DNA of 64,000 nt from an uncultured Lachnospiraceae bacterium. GTDB lineage: Bacteria; Bacillota; Clostridia; Lachnospirales; Lachnospiraceae. Made by a program: the position numbers and the translations under genes. The stretch covers positions 39,722-103,721 of the forward strand of contig CAJTOR010000006.1 of assembly GCA_910577675.1 (NCBI GenBank). Direction: 5' to 3'. Below are positions 7,952-17,299 of the stretch, one piece after another. Each line of letters begins with the position of its first letter. Position 1 is the first letter of the stretch. The notes below the pieces were generated by a model, which did not search any database, was not told the DNA's origin, and saw only the letters and a list, made by a program, of their open reading frames with translations.

Positions 7952-8758
7952 ATGAATGATTTTGCTAAAAATTTCTCCCTTGAGGGAAAGACCGCGCTGA
8001 TTACCGGTGCATCTTACGGTATCGGTTTTGCGATTGCAAAAGCCTATGCCGAAGCGGGTGCGACAATTGTATTTAACGATATCAATCAGGAACTTGTAGA
8101 CCGTGGTCTGAAAGCTTACGACGAATGTGGTATCAAAGCGCACGGCTACGTATGCGATGTTACGGATGAAACAGCGGTCAATGCGCTGGTTGCAACGGTA
8201 GAAAAGGAAATCGGTGTGATTGATATCCTGGTGAACAATGCCGGGATTATAAAGCGCATCCCGATGTGCGAAATGACTGCGGAACAGTTCCGGCAGGTGA
8301 TCGACGTTGATCTGAACGCACCTTTTATAGTATCGAAGGCTGTAATCCCATCGATGATTAAGAAAGGACACGGAAAAATTATCAATATCTGTTCCATGAT
8401 GAGCGAACTTGGCCGCGAAACGGTTTCCGCCTACGCTGCCGCAAAGGGCGGGCTCAAAATGTTAACCAGAAATATTGCCTCCGAGTACGGTGAATTTAAT
8501 ATCCAGTGCAACGGCATCGGTCCCGGCTATATCGCCACCCCGCAGACTGCACCGCTCAGGGAAATCCAGCCGGACGGCTCCCGCCATCCGTTCGACCAGT
8601 TTATTATCGCAAAAACTCCTGCTGCCCGCTGGGGTGAAGCCGAAGACCTGCAAGGACCTGCCATCTTCCTCGCATCGGACGCGTCAAATTTTGTCAACGG
8701 ACACATCCTGTACGTTGACGGCGGTATCCTTGCCTATATCGGAAAACAGCCACAGTAA
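7952..8758 (+). CDS. SDR oxidoreductase, gluconate 5-dehydrogenase-like
   Basis: A classical short-chain dehydrogenase of 268 residues. The NAD(P)-binding TGASYGIG motif starts near residue 20, NNAG is near residue 97, the catalytic serine is in ICSMMSE, and the YAAAK (Tyr-x-x-x-Lys) pair is near residue 165. PGYIATP and the C-terminal YVDGGILAYIGKQ tail resemble gluconate 5-dehydrogenases (5-keto-D-gluconate reductases). A ribosome site GGAGG precedes the ATG. It is monocistronic, with a strong promoter and terminator; no sugar-acid kinase or permease is next to it, so the exact substrate is inferred. Confidence 0.8.
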   Translation: MNDFAKNFSLEGKTALITGASYGIGFAIAKAYAEAGATIVFNDINQELVDRGLKAYDECGIKAHGYVCDVTDETAVNALVATVEKEIGVIDILVNNAGIIKRIPMCEMTAEQFRQVIDVDLNAPFIVSKAVIPSMIKKGHGKIINICSMMSELGRETVSAYAAAKGGLKMLTRNIASEYGEFNIQCNGIGPGYIATPQTAPLREIQPDGSRHPFDQFIIAKTPAARWGEAEDLQGPAIFLASDASNFVNGHILYVDGGILAYIGKQPQ

Positions 8759-8859
8759 TTTAAATATGTTTTTATCAGAATATTATTACAAAAACAAAAT
8801 AGTTTTATTAAAAATATTATAGTATAACAACATCTTATCTACCTTAGCTGACAGAAATA

Positions 8860-8910
8860 AAAAATCCCGTTAAACGCTGATCTTAAAGACCTGCGTTTAA
8901 CGGGATTTTT
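8860..8910. terminator. Bidirectional terminator after SDR gene and patatin gene
   Basis: A perfect 18-bp inverted repeat (8860-8877 with 8893-8910) with a 15-base loop and A/T runs at both outer ends. It lies between the convergent SDR gene and the patatin gene. Confidence 0.9.
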
Positions 8911-8958
8911 ACGATTTCCCCTCTAAACCGCTGTGTCCCTCCCCCGGTTAAAAATTTT

Positions 8959-9813
8959 TCACCTTGAGAGATACTCCTCCATCGCTTTCATCCGCTCCTG
9001 CATCATGGAACATCCCTCGTCGTAGAGTCTTTTGAGCCGTTCCACATCCTTTTCAATCCTTGAAATTAAGACCGGCTTTTTCGGGCGGATCACAAAGAGC
9101 CTGCCCTCCCGCTCAAGTTCCGAAATCTCCTTCTGCATTGCATTGTAATTCTCCGGCACCCCGATCAGACGTTTTACCAGGGTAGGATACTTTCTATAGT
9201 ACCTGGCATAAGTGAGTTTCATCGCCTTTGAGGTCGGGGGTTTTTCATACCCCGCCTGTCTGGTCAGCACAAGCACAACTTTGTTATAGCCCTGTTCCAT
9301 CGCACGCCGGTAAGCAATCGGCACCGAAATCCCGCCGTCAAGATAGCGCTTCCCGTTTAAGTGTATCATGGAGGAAATGACCGGCATACTGCTTGAGGCT
9401 GCGGATGCCCGCATAATCTCCGCCTCCCTGCCCTTCTCGAAATACTCTGCCTCCCCCGTCTCACAGTCCGTCGCAACCACTTCAAAGCGCTGCCCCGACG
9501 CAAAAAATGTGCGCGCGTCAAACGGCACCAGCTCATCCGAAAGTTCTCCGAACAGGAAACGGAAATTAAAAATACCGCCGTTGCTCACAATATTCCTCAC
9601 GCCGAGATAGCGCGGGTCATTCACATAATCAAGGTTGATATCCCGGCTGCGCCCTTTCTGTTTCGAAATATAATTAATTCCATTTAAGGAGCCGGCAGAA
9701 ACCCCATTTACATACGCAAATTCAATTTCCCGCTCCATCAGCTCATCCAGCACGCCCGCCGTAAACATTCCGCGCAGCGCGCCGCCCTCCAGTACCAAAG
9801 CTGCATCTAGCAT
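8959..9813 (-). CDS. Patatin-like phospholipase family protein
   Basis: A cytoplasmic serine lipase-type enzyme with the Ser-Asp dyad of patatins. The oxyanion-hole glycines are in LEGGALRGMF (residues 9-18), the nucleophile elbow is GVSAGS near residue 40, and the aspartate is in YLDGGIS near residue 160. The length of 284 residues matches RssA/YjjU-like proteins of Firmicutes. The ATG at 9813 is only 4 bp after the upstream CYTH gene stop, with a GGGGGG-containing ribosome site inside that gene. Substrate unknown. Confidence 0.88.
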   Translation of the reverse strand: MLDAALVLEGGALRGMFTAGVLDELMEREIEFAYVNGVSAGSLNGINYISKQKGRSRDINLDYVNDPRYLGVRNIVSNGGIFNFRFLFGELSDELVPFDARTFFASGQRFEVVATDCETGEAEYFEKGREAEIMRASAASSSMPVISSMIHLNGKRYLDGGISVPIAYRRAMEQGYNKVVLVLTRQAGYEKPPTSKAMKLTYARYYRKYPTLVKRLIGVPENYNAMQKEISELEREGRLFVIRPKKPVLISRIEKDVERLKRLYDEGCSMMQERMKAMEEYLSR

Positions 9814-9817
9814 AAAA

Positions 9818-10318
9818 CTATAAATCCCCCCCAAAACATTTTTTCCACTCCTCAAAGCTTTTTACTTCGGACAGGTAGGCGTTGCTGAACGCCTCCTCGC
9901 AGCTCACATCCCTGCCGAACCACTCAGGGGGCTCAAACGCCTTAGCCTCCGCCTCAGTTTCAAATTCTACCTCCACAAAGACCAGACCATAAAGCCCGCC
10001 CTCAAACACATCAAGTTCCGCCCGCTTCCCACCGTCAAGCGGAAGGACATAGCGGGTTTTCATAACAAGCTCCCCGTCAATCTTTTCCTTTAAGTGGATG
10101 TAGGCTTCCGCTGTCAGAGGCAGCTCAACTTCCTCATTTTTTATAGCAATATCCTGCGAAAGACCGGCTCTCGACTTATAGGTCAAAATATAGTCCACAT
10201 TGCTTTTCCTTATCCGCACCACAGGTTTTCGGCAGAGATATCCCTGCTCAATCTTTTTTACCTGTGCCCCGGAAAGATCCGGCATAAATTTCACCAAATA
10301 TTTTCTCTCAATTTCCAC
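9818..10318 (-). CDS. CYTH domain protein (triphosphate tunnel enzyme)
   Basis: The protein begins MEIERKYLV, the signature ExExK strand of the CYTH/triphosphate-tunnel metalloenzyme fold. It continues with paired basic and acidic strands (VRIRK, ILTYKS, EVELPL, KTRYVLPL, AELDVFEG, VEVEFETEAEA). These enzymes hydrolyse inorganic triphosphate or related compounds. At 166 residues it is a standalone CYTH domain without a CHAD domain. It is translationally linked to the patatin gene that follows. Confidence 0.85.
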   Translation of the reverse strand: MEIERKYLVKFMPDLSGAQVKKIEQGYLCRKPVVRIRKSNVDYILTYKSRAGLSQDIAIKNEEVELPLTAEAYIHLKEKIDGELVMKTRYVLPLDGGKRAELDVFEGGLYGLVFVEVEFETEAEAKAFEPPEWFGRDVSCEEAFSNAYLSEVKSFEEWKKCFGGDL

Positions 10319-10427
10319 AATCCCCCATCCTTTCCATTGTTTTTGTCCCCGCCCCCCATGTATAAATTATAGCTACACGCAGATAATATTCTTACTTTTT
10401 AAGGACATTTCACCCTAGGAGGCTGAT

Positions 10428-10826
10428 ATGAAAAAAAATTTTGTTACTGATTTTATGCGCTGCGGCGCTTCCGGCTGGTGTATGGAATGTATGTGGACCG
10501 GCATGGATTCCATTTTTTTCCATAAAGACCGACAGCTCTCCTGCCGCACTTCTGTCTGGATGTTCCCCATATACGGTATGGCAGCCTGCTTCTCCCCCAT
10601 GTGCAAAAAGCTGGGGAAGCATAATTCTTTTATACGCGGCACAGTCTATATGCTTTGCATTTACGCCGCGGAATATACCACTGGTTCCCTCCTTAAAAAA
10701 TGGGATGCCTGCCCCTGGGATTACAGCAGGTCAAAATGGAATTACCGCGGTCTAATCCGCTTTGATTATGCGCCTGCCTGGTTCTGTGCCGGGCTATTTT
10801 ATGAAAAGCTTCTGGGGCGTGTATAA
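10428..10826 (+). CDS. Membrane protein of the putative ABC-transporter type IV (CmpB) family
   Basis: A 132-residue membrane protein with three or four hydrophobic helices. Conserved features of the CmpB-like family (PF06541) are visible: FPIYGMA after the first helix region, the long middle helix, and the strongly conserved C-terminal WDYSxxxxNYRGLI segment. TAGGAGG precedes the ATG at 10428. No ABC ATPase is adjacent, which is usual for this family. Function is not established. The terminator hairpin begins within its last codons. Confidence 0.7.
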   Translation: MKKNFVTDFMRCGASGWCMECMWTGMDSIFFHKDRQLSCRTSVWMFPIYGMAACFSPMCKKLGKHNSFIRGTVYMLCIYAAEYTTGSLLKKWDACPWDYSRSKWNYRGLIRFDYAPAWFCAGLFYEKLLGRV

Positions 10827-10850
10827 AATCCACGCCCCAGACAGCTTTTT
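10804..10850 (+). terminator. Terminator overlapping the end of the CmpB-like gene
   Basis: CTGGGGCGTG (10812-10821) pairs with CACGCCCCAG (10831-10840), extended by AAAAGCT/AGCTTTT, followed by a T run. The left arm lies inside the coding sequence and the loop holds the stop codon. Confidence 0.85.
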
Positions 10851-10855
10851 AAGGT

Positions 10856-11278
10856 CTAATCATTATCCTCATCCTCCGAATCATCGTTCCCCACGTCCAC
10901 ATTGTAACGTGTCCTGCGGCGCAGTCTTGCTTCTTCTGAAGCGTGGATGATATATTCCTTGATCTCCTTTGAATTCCTGATATGTTTTAGTTCAAGCGTC
11001 GGGTCTGTGGTATCCCCCGTATAGCAGATAACAGTGCCAAGCTTGAACATCCGCTCCATCATGGAGCGGGTTAAGCGCACATCCTGCACTTTATACATAT
11101 ATGCATCATCCTCGGTCGTTGTCAAAAAACCCCTGCGGATATTAATCTTTTCCTGGCTGATCGAATATTTTGTGAAATACAGCGGAAGCCCCAAAAACTT
11201 TGTTCTCTTCTTCTCGATATAAGCAAACTCGGAACCGCTCCCCCTGTTTTCCATTATCCCCTCGTTTTCCTGTCCCAT
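10856..11278 (-). CDS. PH-domain (YdbT/bPH2-like) protein
   Basis: A 140-residue cytoplasmic protein. Residues about 20-100 form a bacterial PH-like domain: a beta-rich stretch ending in VQDVRLTRSMMERMFKLGTV, a hallmark of the bPH2/YdbS-T group, followed by a helix. The C-terminus is very acidic (DDSEDEDND), and an arginine-rich patch (RLRRRTR) precedes it. The ATG at 11278 is preferred because GGAGGA lies 6 bases upstream. No membrane segment is present, unlike typical YdbT. Function unknown. Confidence 0.65.
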   Translation of the reverse strand: MGQENEGIMENRGSGSEFAYIEKKRTKFLGLPLYFTKYSISQEKINIRRGFLTTTEDDAYMYKVQDVRLTRSMMERMFKLGTVICYTGDTTDPTLELKHIRNSKEIKEYIIHASEEARLRRRTRYNVDVGNDDSEDEDND

Positions 11279-11309
11279 GAACATTCCTCCATTCTTTAGA
11301 ATACCCGCA

Positions 11310-12011
11310 TTATTTCTTCAGCGCTACAATTGAAGTGTAGGAATCCCTCGAAACAATCACGTTCCTCAAGTTTTCCTCCGCTTTTTCCGGTATCCTGAAA
11401 AGCACGAACCCCTCGCAGCTCTCCCCCGCCGAAAGCGTCGTTTCCATATAGAGCATATCCCCCGCCAAAGCGGTAATCATCGGAGGGATAAAATTCTTCT
11501 CCTTGCAGTCAAGCTGGTAATTAATACTTTGTTTCGAGAAATCGAACGTCTGTTCGATTCCCGCCGTATTTTTCAGGGTGAAATTAATTTTGACGACCTT
11601 TTTCCCCTTCTCGTAAGGAACGACATAACCGCCCGTTTCCTCTACCTTATCCAACACCTCAAAGCTATCGTATGTAACCGAAAGCCCCGCAAGCCCGTAG
11701 ACATCTTCTAAGGTGGCATTCTCCTCCACCTTATCTTTATCCCCCTTGCCCGAGCCGCTGTTTCCTTTATCCCCCGGGGCTGTCGTAGGTTCCGGGGTAG
11801 GACTTGGCGCAGGCGTAGGACTCGGTGTCGGTGTCGGGCTAATCAGCGCTTGCGTGTAGCTTGAATCACTTCGCAAAAGCACCCCCGCCGCATACTCTGC
11901 AATAATATTCTGTTCCTCCTCCGTCAGCGGATAGGTATCCGCCAGACAACCATTCAATATAACAAGCGAGGCTGCTGCCACTGCCGCCGCCATCCATACT
12001 CTTTTTCTCAT
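11310..12011 (-). CDS. Lipoprotein with DUF4352-like domain
   Basis: An exported lipoprotein of 233 residues. The signal peptide MRKRVWMAAAVAAASLVILN ends in a lipobox LNGC. A Ser/Pro/Thr linker (SPTPTPSPTPAPSPTPEP) near residues 55-75 leads to a beta-rich domain of about 140 residues. That domain (sensing EQTFDFSKQSINYQLD, ALAGDMLYMETTLSAGES) resembles the DUF4352/telokin-like immunoprotective group. The ATG at 12011 is selected because GGAGGGG precedes it and the signal peptide then begins correctly. Role unknown. Confidence 0.75.
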   Translation of the reverse strand: MRKRVWMAAAVAAASLVILNGCLADTYPLTEEEQNIIAEYAAGVLLRSDSSYTQALISPTPTPSPTPAPSPTPEPTTAPGDKGNSGSGKGDKDKVEENATLEDVYGLAGLSVTYDSFEVLDKVEETGGYVVPYEKGKKVVKINFTLKNTAGIEQTFDFSKQSINYQLDCKEKNFIPPMITALAGDMLYMETTLSAGESCEGFVLFRIPEKAEENLRNVIVSRDSYTSIVALKK

Positions 12012-12158
12012 AAGGCACCCCTCCAAATCCTTAATACACCTTATCATACCACGATTTCAGGATTTCGGCAATCGTTATCTCGCAAATAATTTAATTTGTC
12101 CGCACAATTTCCAGACATTTACATCCGCAAACCTTTAAAAACCCACACAGCCTCACTT

Positions 12159-13676
12159 TCATCTTCCCACCGCACCCTTTGCGCTGGCATCCAGCTCACA
12201 CCAGAATTCAACCCCGCTCTCATGGTTGATTACACCACATTCCCGGTTGTGCGATGCCATAATTGCCCGCACAATGGAAAGACCGATCCCACTGCCGCCA
12301 TATTCCCTTGTCCGCGCTTTATCCACCTTGTAAAACTTTATCCAGACCTTATCAAGCTCCTCCTCCGGGATGCGCTCACCGGTATTGTAGACTGCGACGC
12401 GCACAAGCTCCCCCCTGCGCACCAGCTTGATCTCAATAATATTCTCGCCGGATACATGGTTTATGGCATTGCTGACATAATTGGTAATAACTTCCTCTAT
12501 CATATACTCATCCGCCCAGATATACAAAGGCTTCGTTTCCGCAAAGATCACCTTCACCTGCTTCTGCTTTATCAGGATATCCACCGACTGCAAAATCGAC
12601 CTGATTAACGCCACCACATCAAACCGCCCCATCTCCACCTGGTTCTGCCCGAATTCAATCTGGTTTAAGGTAAGCAGTTTTTTTACCATCTTGTTCATCT
12701 TCTGCGCCTCGTCAATAATTACATCACAGTAGAACTGCCTGCTCTGCGCATCCTCGTTGATATTGTCCTCAAGCCCCTCCGCATATCCCTGGATCAGGGC
12801 AATCGGGGTTTTTAACTCATGCGTTACATTGGAGAGGAAATCCTTGCGCATCTCATCTATCTGTATTTTATTCTGGATATCCGATTGCAGTTCGTTATTC
12901 GCGCTTTTAAGCTCGGAAATCGTCTGCTCGAGCCGCTCCGAAAGCTCATTCATGCTGTTGCCCAACAACCCGATCTCATCCTTTGTCCTGCCCTTGTACT
13001 TAACATCAAAATCAAGCTGCGACATTTTTTTGGAAATTTCTGCCAGTTCCAGGATGGGCTTTGTAAAATTCCTGCTGACAAAGAAGATTACAATGGAGCC
13101 GAGCACTGCCACAATCCCCCCCACATAGGCGAGGAAGCGGCTCGCGATCCTGGCACTCTCCTGGATACTCTCATAATTAGTCCGGATAAAAATCTCCACA
13201 CCGTTATCTAAAACACTGTACAGGTCAATATAATTCGCATCCTGGCGCTTATCGTACTGGGAAAAGACATCATATTCCCCATCGGAATACAAAAGCTCCA
13301 CATCCGAAATCTGGTAGCCGGGGTTGATCCCGAACACGTAGGTAATGCGCGAGTAAGTCATGCGCTCCCTCGCCGTTTTTGACGTGTTTGAACCGGCAAC
13401 AAGGGAATCCTTGATAATATACACATCAATATTGTTTCCCGAAGCAATCTCATTTAAGCGCTCGATCTGCACATCCGTAAAACCGATTATCTGGTCAATT
13501 TTTTCCTCGACAATCAGGTTTTTCACTTCCCCATAGCTGCTGCCAAGGGTACTGACCTTGGTATGCCGGTAATAATCACCCAAAAAACCCCGGTCCAATA
13601 TCCAACATAACAAAATCATCATCGCCATGCAGAAAACAAGCACAAACGTAATTTTAAACCGCAGTGAATGCCTCAA
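12159..13676 (-). CDS. Sensor histidine kinase
   Basis: A membrane histidine kinase of 505 residues with the response regulator immediately upstream. A first membrane helix (about residues 8-28), an extracytoplasmic sensing domain of about 150 residues, a second helix (about 185-207) and a HAMP domain precede the catalytic core. The H-box is FLSNVTHELKTPIAL near residue 290, the N-box NYVSNAINH near 405, and the G-boxes VYNTGERIP and GGSGIGLSIV follow. Translation likely starts at TTG (13676), with AGGAG upstream. The stimulus is unknown; overall design is like VanS/PhoR-type sensors. Confidence 0.93.
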   Translation of the reverse strand: MRHSLRFKITFVLVFCMAMMILLCWILDRGFLGDYYRHTKVSTLGSSYGEVKNLIVEEKIDQIIGFTDVQIERLNEIASGNNIDVYIIKDSLVAGSNTSKTARERMTYSRITYVFGINPGYQISDVELLYSDGEYDVFSQYDKRQDANYIDLYSVLDNGVEIFIRTNYESIQESARIASRFLAYVGGIVAVLGSIVIFFVSRNFTKPILELAEISKKMSQLDFDVKYKGRTKDEIGLLGNSMNELSERLEQTISELKSANNELQSDIQNKIQIDEMRKDFLSNVTHELKTPIALIQGYAEGLEDNINEDAQSRQFYCDVIIDEAQKMNKMVKKLLTLNQIEFGQNQVEMGRFDVVALIRSILQSVDILIKQKQVKVIFAETKPLYIWADEYMIEEVITNYVSNAINHVSGENIIEIKLVRRGELVRVAVYNTGERIPEEELDKVWIKFYKVDKARTREYGGSGIGLSIVRAIMASHNRECGVINHESGVEFWCELDASAKGAVGR

Positions 13677-13718
13677 AGCCCTCTCTCCTTACCGCAACCC
13701 TTGCCACATCATACCGCT

Positions 13719-14396
13719 TTACACGGACGTTTCAAATTTGTAACCCATGCCCCAGATGGTCTTGATAAAATCACCCTTAGCCCCCATCTTGCTGCGCAGT
13801 TTCTTCACATGTGTATCAATCGTGCGCGCATCTCCAAAATAATCGTAGTTCCAGACATTGTTAAGAATCTTTTCCCGCGAGAGCGCCACGCCCCTGTTAA
13901 TCATAAAATACGTAAGCAGTTCAAATTCCTTTACGGACAGGTCAATCTCCCCGCCATCGATTGTCACCCGGTGCGCGGTTCTGTCAACCACGATGCCGCC
14001 CTCCTCAAGTTTCCCCTCCTCCGCCTGCATCGTCCGGCGAAGAACTGCATCCACGCGCGCCACCAGGATTTTGGGGCTGAACGGCTTTGATATGTACTCG
14101 TCCACACCCATCTCAAAACCCATAAGCTCATCCCTCTCATCACTCTTAGCCGTAAGCATAATAATCGGCACCTGCGAATACTGGCGGATTTCACGGCAGA
14201 GCTGCCACCCGTCCATCTTTGGCATCATAACGTCCGTAATCACCAGCGCGATATCATTCTGCTGAAAAAAGACATCGAGCGCATCCTCTCCATTCTCGGC
14301 TTCAAGCACATAATACCCGCCTTTTACCAGAAAATCCCTGACAAGTTTGCGCATGCGGCTCTCGTCATCCACCACGAGTATCTTTAACTGTCCCAT
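13719..14396 (-). CDS. OmpR-family response regulator
   Basis: A 225-residue response regulator. The receiver domain has the acidic pair in VVDDESR, the phosphoacceptor aspartate in VITDVMMPKMDGW near residue 54, and the lysine in LTAKSDE. The winged-helix output domain (about 130-225) ends GDFIKTIWGMGYKFE as in OmpR/PhoB proteins. It precedes the histidine kinase by 42 bp, so they form one unit. GGAGGAA precedes the ATG. Confidence 0.95.
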   Translation of the reverse strand: MGQLKILVVDDESRMRKLVRDFLVKGGYYVLEAENGEDALDVFFQQNDIALVITDVMMPKMDGWQLCREIRQYSQVPIIMLTAKSDERDELMGFEMGVDEYISKPFSPKILVARVDAVLRRTMQAEEGKLEEGGIVVDRTAHRVTIDGGEIDLSVKEFELLTYFMINRGVALSREKILNNVWNYDYFGDARTIDTHVKKLRSKMGAKGDFIKTIWGMGYKFETSV

Positions 14397-14434
14397 ATTT
14401 ATTCCTCCATTCCCCGCATCCTATCTCCGGGAAT

Positions 14435-14995
14435 TCACCTTGTTATACCAAGTTCACGCTCCTTCTCCTTCACTGCATCCTCGCGCTCTTTAAGCTCCTG
14501 CTCCCACGCGGCATACTTATTCTGCGCTTTCACTTCCGCATCCTCAAGGGGGGAGTTCGGTCCAAACACTGCTATCAGGAACATAACCACAATCACAAAT
14601 CCTAAGAAGAATGTCACAATCCTCATGTTCCTAAGCTTCACCTGGCACTGCTCGAGAAGCAGACGGCTCTTGTCCTCAAGCTCACGCGAAAAATCTTCTG
14701 CGCTCTTTTTTTTCCTGCGCGGCAATGTGACCGGTATGCCGGGAATTTCTCCCGCCTCCTTCCCCGCGCGCAAAAGCCCCGCGCGCAGTTCCAGCAAAAA
14801 CGCAGTTCCGACCGGCGTGGTAAAAGTCTTTTTTTCCACAAGACCACAATATACCTTGTACACGGTCTGGGGATCGGAAAGGTTGGTTTTTGCCCTGATA
14901 TACTGGATGGACTCCTCCTCCCTCTTCGCTTCCTCCCATTCCGCCTTCGTCCCAAATGAATATTCATCCACTACAAAACGCTCTTTTTCCTTCAT
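14435..14995 (-). CDS. Uncharacterised protein, soluble N-domain plus one membrane helix
   Basis: An unrecognised protein of 186 residues. The first 125 residues are soluble and highly charged, with basic clusters (RRKKK). One membrane helix lies at about residues 127-147 (MRIVTFFLGFVIVVMFLIAV), and the tail after it is a strongly charged helix (QELKEREDAVKEKERELG) that may form a coiled coil. GGGAGGGG precedes the ATG. It lies between a peptidyl-prolyl isomerase gene and the two-component system, 38 bp before the regulator, and is probably co-transcribed with it. Confidence 0.55.
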   Translation of the reverse strand: MKEKERFVVDEYSFGTKAEWEEAKREEESIQYIRAKTNLSDPQTVYKVYCGLVEKKTFTTPVGTAFLLELRAGLLRAGKEAGEIPGIPVTLPRRKKKSAEDFSRELEDKSRLLLEQCQVKLRNMRIVTFFLGFVIVVMFLIAVFGPNSPLEDAEVKAQNKYAAWEQELKEREDAVKEKERELGITR

Positions 14996-15017
14996 ACCGC
15001 CCCTCCCTTCCCGCTTT

Positions 15018-15863
15018 TCACTCTGTCTGGTACAAAAGCACCTCTATGGATTCAATCACAACCGGGGTAAGCGGTTTGGCATTGTCATCCGTTTCCACAC
15101 CCGCCACGGCATCTAACACATCATATCCTGAAAGAATCTGCCCAAATACCGTATGGTGGGAAAACAGCCACGGAGTTCCCCCGTATACCTCATAGCGCGC
15201 CGCCTGCTCGTCGGTAAGCTCCGTATCGTACCCCGCCTTAATATACTCTTTAAGGGTCATCCCCTCATACTGGGCATCAAGAAGTGTTTCCATCTGTAAA
15301 ATCGTATCCCCGTCCGCCTGGACAATAAAAAACTGACTTCCGTTCGTGTCCTCCTTCTCAATGTTTGCCATGCACAGCGCCCCGCGGAACGGATGCAGCT
15401 CCTGGTCAAACTCGTCGGCAAAGAACTCCCCCCAGATGCTTTCGCCACCCATCCCGCTTCCGTCCGGGTCACCACCCTGGATCATAAAATCGTCTATCAC
15501 ACGGTGGAACGTCACGCCATCATAATAACCGTCTTTCGCGTGGGTAATAAAATTTTCCACCGCCAGCGGCGCTTCTTCCTGGAAAAATTTTACTGTTATT
15601 GTCCCATAATCCTTTATGTTGATGCGGGCGTAAGTATCCCCTTCCTCAAGGTCTGCAAACTGTTTTAATTTTTTGGCTTCATCGGTAAGCGCAGGTTCCA
15701 CTTTCTCCCCGTCTTCAGAACCGTCCGGGTCTTTATCTTCCCCCGGCTCCTTATCCGCCCCCTGTGTGGGCTCTTTTGTTTCCTCCTCCTTTTTCCCACA
15801 TCCGCCAAAGGCTAAACCGGCGGCAAGCAAACCCGCCGCACAAATAAATACAAATTTTCTCAA
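15018..15863 (-). CDS. Cyclophilin-type peptidyl-prolyl isomerase lipoprotein
   Basis: An exported cyclophilin that helps fold proteins outside the membrane. The signal sequence LRKFVFICAAGLLAAGLAFG is followed by a lipobox GGC, then an acidic linker to about residue 65. The cyclophilin core shows VENFITHAKDGYYDGVTFHRVIDDFMIQGGD (heme-like FHRVI, catalytic arginine, QGGDP), with NGSQFFIV and HHTVFGQILSGYDVLDAV. The open frame extends upstream to 16103, but the signal peptide indicates a TTG start at 15863 with GAGG eight bases before it. Length from there is 281 residues. Confidence 0.85.
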   Translation of the reverse strand: MRKFVFICAAGLLAAGLAFGGCGKKEEETKEPTQGADKEPGEDKDPDGSEDGEKVEPALTDEAKKLKQFADLEEGDTYARINIKDYGTITVKFFQEEAPLAVENFITHAKDGYYDGVTFHRVIDDFMIQGGDPDGSGMGGESIWGEFFADEFDQELHPFRGALCMANIEKEDTNGSQFFIVQADGDTILQMETLLDAQYEGMTLKEYIKAGYDTELTDEQAARYEVYGGTPWLFSHHTVFGQILSGYDVLDAVAGVETDDNAKPLTPVVIESIEVLLYQTE

Positions 15864-16173
15864 TTCCTCATCCTCATTTCTGCGCTGCCATACTCCTAAT
15901 CCATCTCTTCTTAAATGTGGACTGCGGGCACAGATAACGGCAATTTTTCCTTGCTGCACCCCGAAAAATGCTCCCGTAAAGTATCCGATACGGGATTCAC
16001 TTTCCTTCCCCGTTTTCGCCGACAGCGCGCCTGCGCTAACGGTTCGCTCACCTGTATCATATCGCTTTTTCCAGAATTCCACAAGTATTTCCCTGTGAAA
16101 CATTTTCTAAAATTTTATGAAGTTTCTATGAAGCTTGGAAATTCAGAATCCGCTCCGATATTCCCCGTTTTAT

Positions 16174-16207
16174 AAACCGGGGCAGCGCCAAAAGCATACC
16201 CCGGTTT
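16174..16207 (-). terminator. Probable terminator after D-lactate dehydrogenase gene
   Basis: AAACCGGGG (16174-16182) pairs with CCCCGGTTT (16199-16207). On the minus strand the hairpin follows the stop codon at 16223 and is trailed by an AT-rich but not purely T tract, so efficiency is uncertain. Confidence 0.55.
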
Positions 16208-16222
16208 CATCAAACCATTACC

Positions 16223-17209
16223 TTACTGAATCTTCACCTCGTTCACCAGTTCCTTGCCGGTAAAATAATCATTGAGGTTCTTTAATGTCACCTCGGCGAT
16301 ATTGCCCAGTGCCTCCGCAGTCAAAAACGCCTGGTGGGAGGTCACAACCACATTCGGCATCGAAATCAGGCGCGCAAGGATATCGTCCTCCATGATCCGG
16401 TCCGAGCGGTCCTCATAAAAGAAATCGGTTTCCTCCTCGTACACATCAAGCCCGGCAGCACCGATCTTGTGTGCCTTGATCCCCTCAAGCAGCGCCTCGC
16501 TGTCAATCAGTGCACCTCGGGAGGTATTAATCAGTATCACGCCATCCCTCATCTTCGATATTGTATCCGAATTAATAATATGCTTTGTTTCCTTGGTCAG
16601 CGGGCAGTGCAGCGAAATCACACTTGAATCTTTGCAGAGCGTATCCATATCAACATAAGTCACACCCTCCCTCGGTACCGGATACGGGTCGTAGGCAAGT
16701 ACTTTCATACCGAATCCAAGACAGACATCAATAAACGCCTGCCCGATCTTCCCAGTCCCGACCACGCCAATGGTCTTGCCGTGGAAATCGAACCCTGTCA
16801 GACCATTCAAACTGAAATTATACTCCCTTGTGCGGTTGTAGGCGCGGTGGAGTTTGCGGTTTAGCATCAGCGCCATCCCCATCGCATGTTCCGCGACCGC
16901 ATACGGGGAATACGCAGGGACACGCAGGATGCGGATGCGGTCTTTCGCAGCGCTGAAATCAATATTGTTATACCCCGCGCAGCGCATGCCAACCACGCGG
17001 ATCCCGAGCTCATAGATTTTATTCAGCGTCGGCGCGTCGAGTGTGTCGTTTACAAATGCCACCACCGCATCGCTGCCCTCCGCCATGCGCGCGGTGCGGC
17101 GGTTTAATTTCTCCTCAAAATAATTGATTTCAAAATCGTACTGCCCTTTTTGCTTATCAAAAAAGTATTTGTCATAGGGTTTCGTGTCAAAAAAGCTGAT
17201 TGTCTTCAT
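16223..17209 (-). CDS. ldhA: D-lactate dehydrogenase (D-2-hydroxyacid dehydrogenase)
   Basis: A cytoplasmic NAD-dependent enzyme reducing pyruvate to D-lactate in fermentation. The 328-residue protein opens MKTISFFDTKPYDKYFF as in LdhA. The dinucleotide-binding loop VVGTGKIGQAF is near residue 150, the catalytic arginine lies in INTSRGALID near 235, the glutamate in GLDVYEEE near 260, and the histidine in VTSHQAFLT near 296. Related 2-hydroxyacid dehydrogenases remain possible. It is probably a single-gene unit. Confidence 0.88.
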   Translation of the reverse strand: MKTISFFDTKPYDKYFFDKQKGQYDFEINYFEEKLNRRTARMAEGSDAVVAFVNDTLDAPTLNKIYELGIRVVGMRCAGYNNIDFSAAKDRIRILRVPAYSPYAVAEHAMGMALMLNRKLHRAYNRTREYNFSLNGLTGFDFHGKTIGVVGTGKIGQAFIDVCLGFGMKVLAYDPYPVPREGVTYVDMDTLCKDSSVISLHCPLTKETKHIINSDTISKMRDGVILINTSRGALIDSEALLEGIKAHKIGAAGLDVYEEETDFFYEDRSDRIMEDDILARLISMPNVVVTSHQAFLTAEALGNIAEVTLKNLNDYFTGKELVNEVKIQ

Positions 17210-17299
17210 ATTCCTGATACCTCGCTTTAAATTTTTAGATTAGTCTAGGAAAGCCTCCACTGTTATTTTCCGCCTAAACGCCGGATTTATTCGATTTTT

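Noticed and set aside
15864..16103. N-terminal extension of the peptidyl-prolyl isomerase
   Set aside because: A lipoprotein signal peptide and lipobox appear immediately after a TTG codon at 15863; the extra part is not homologous-looking.
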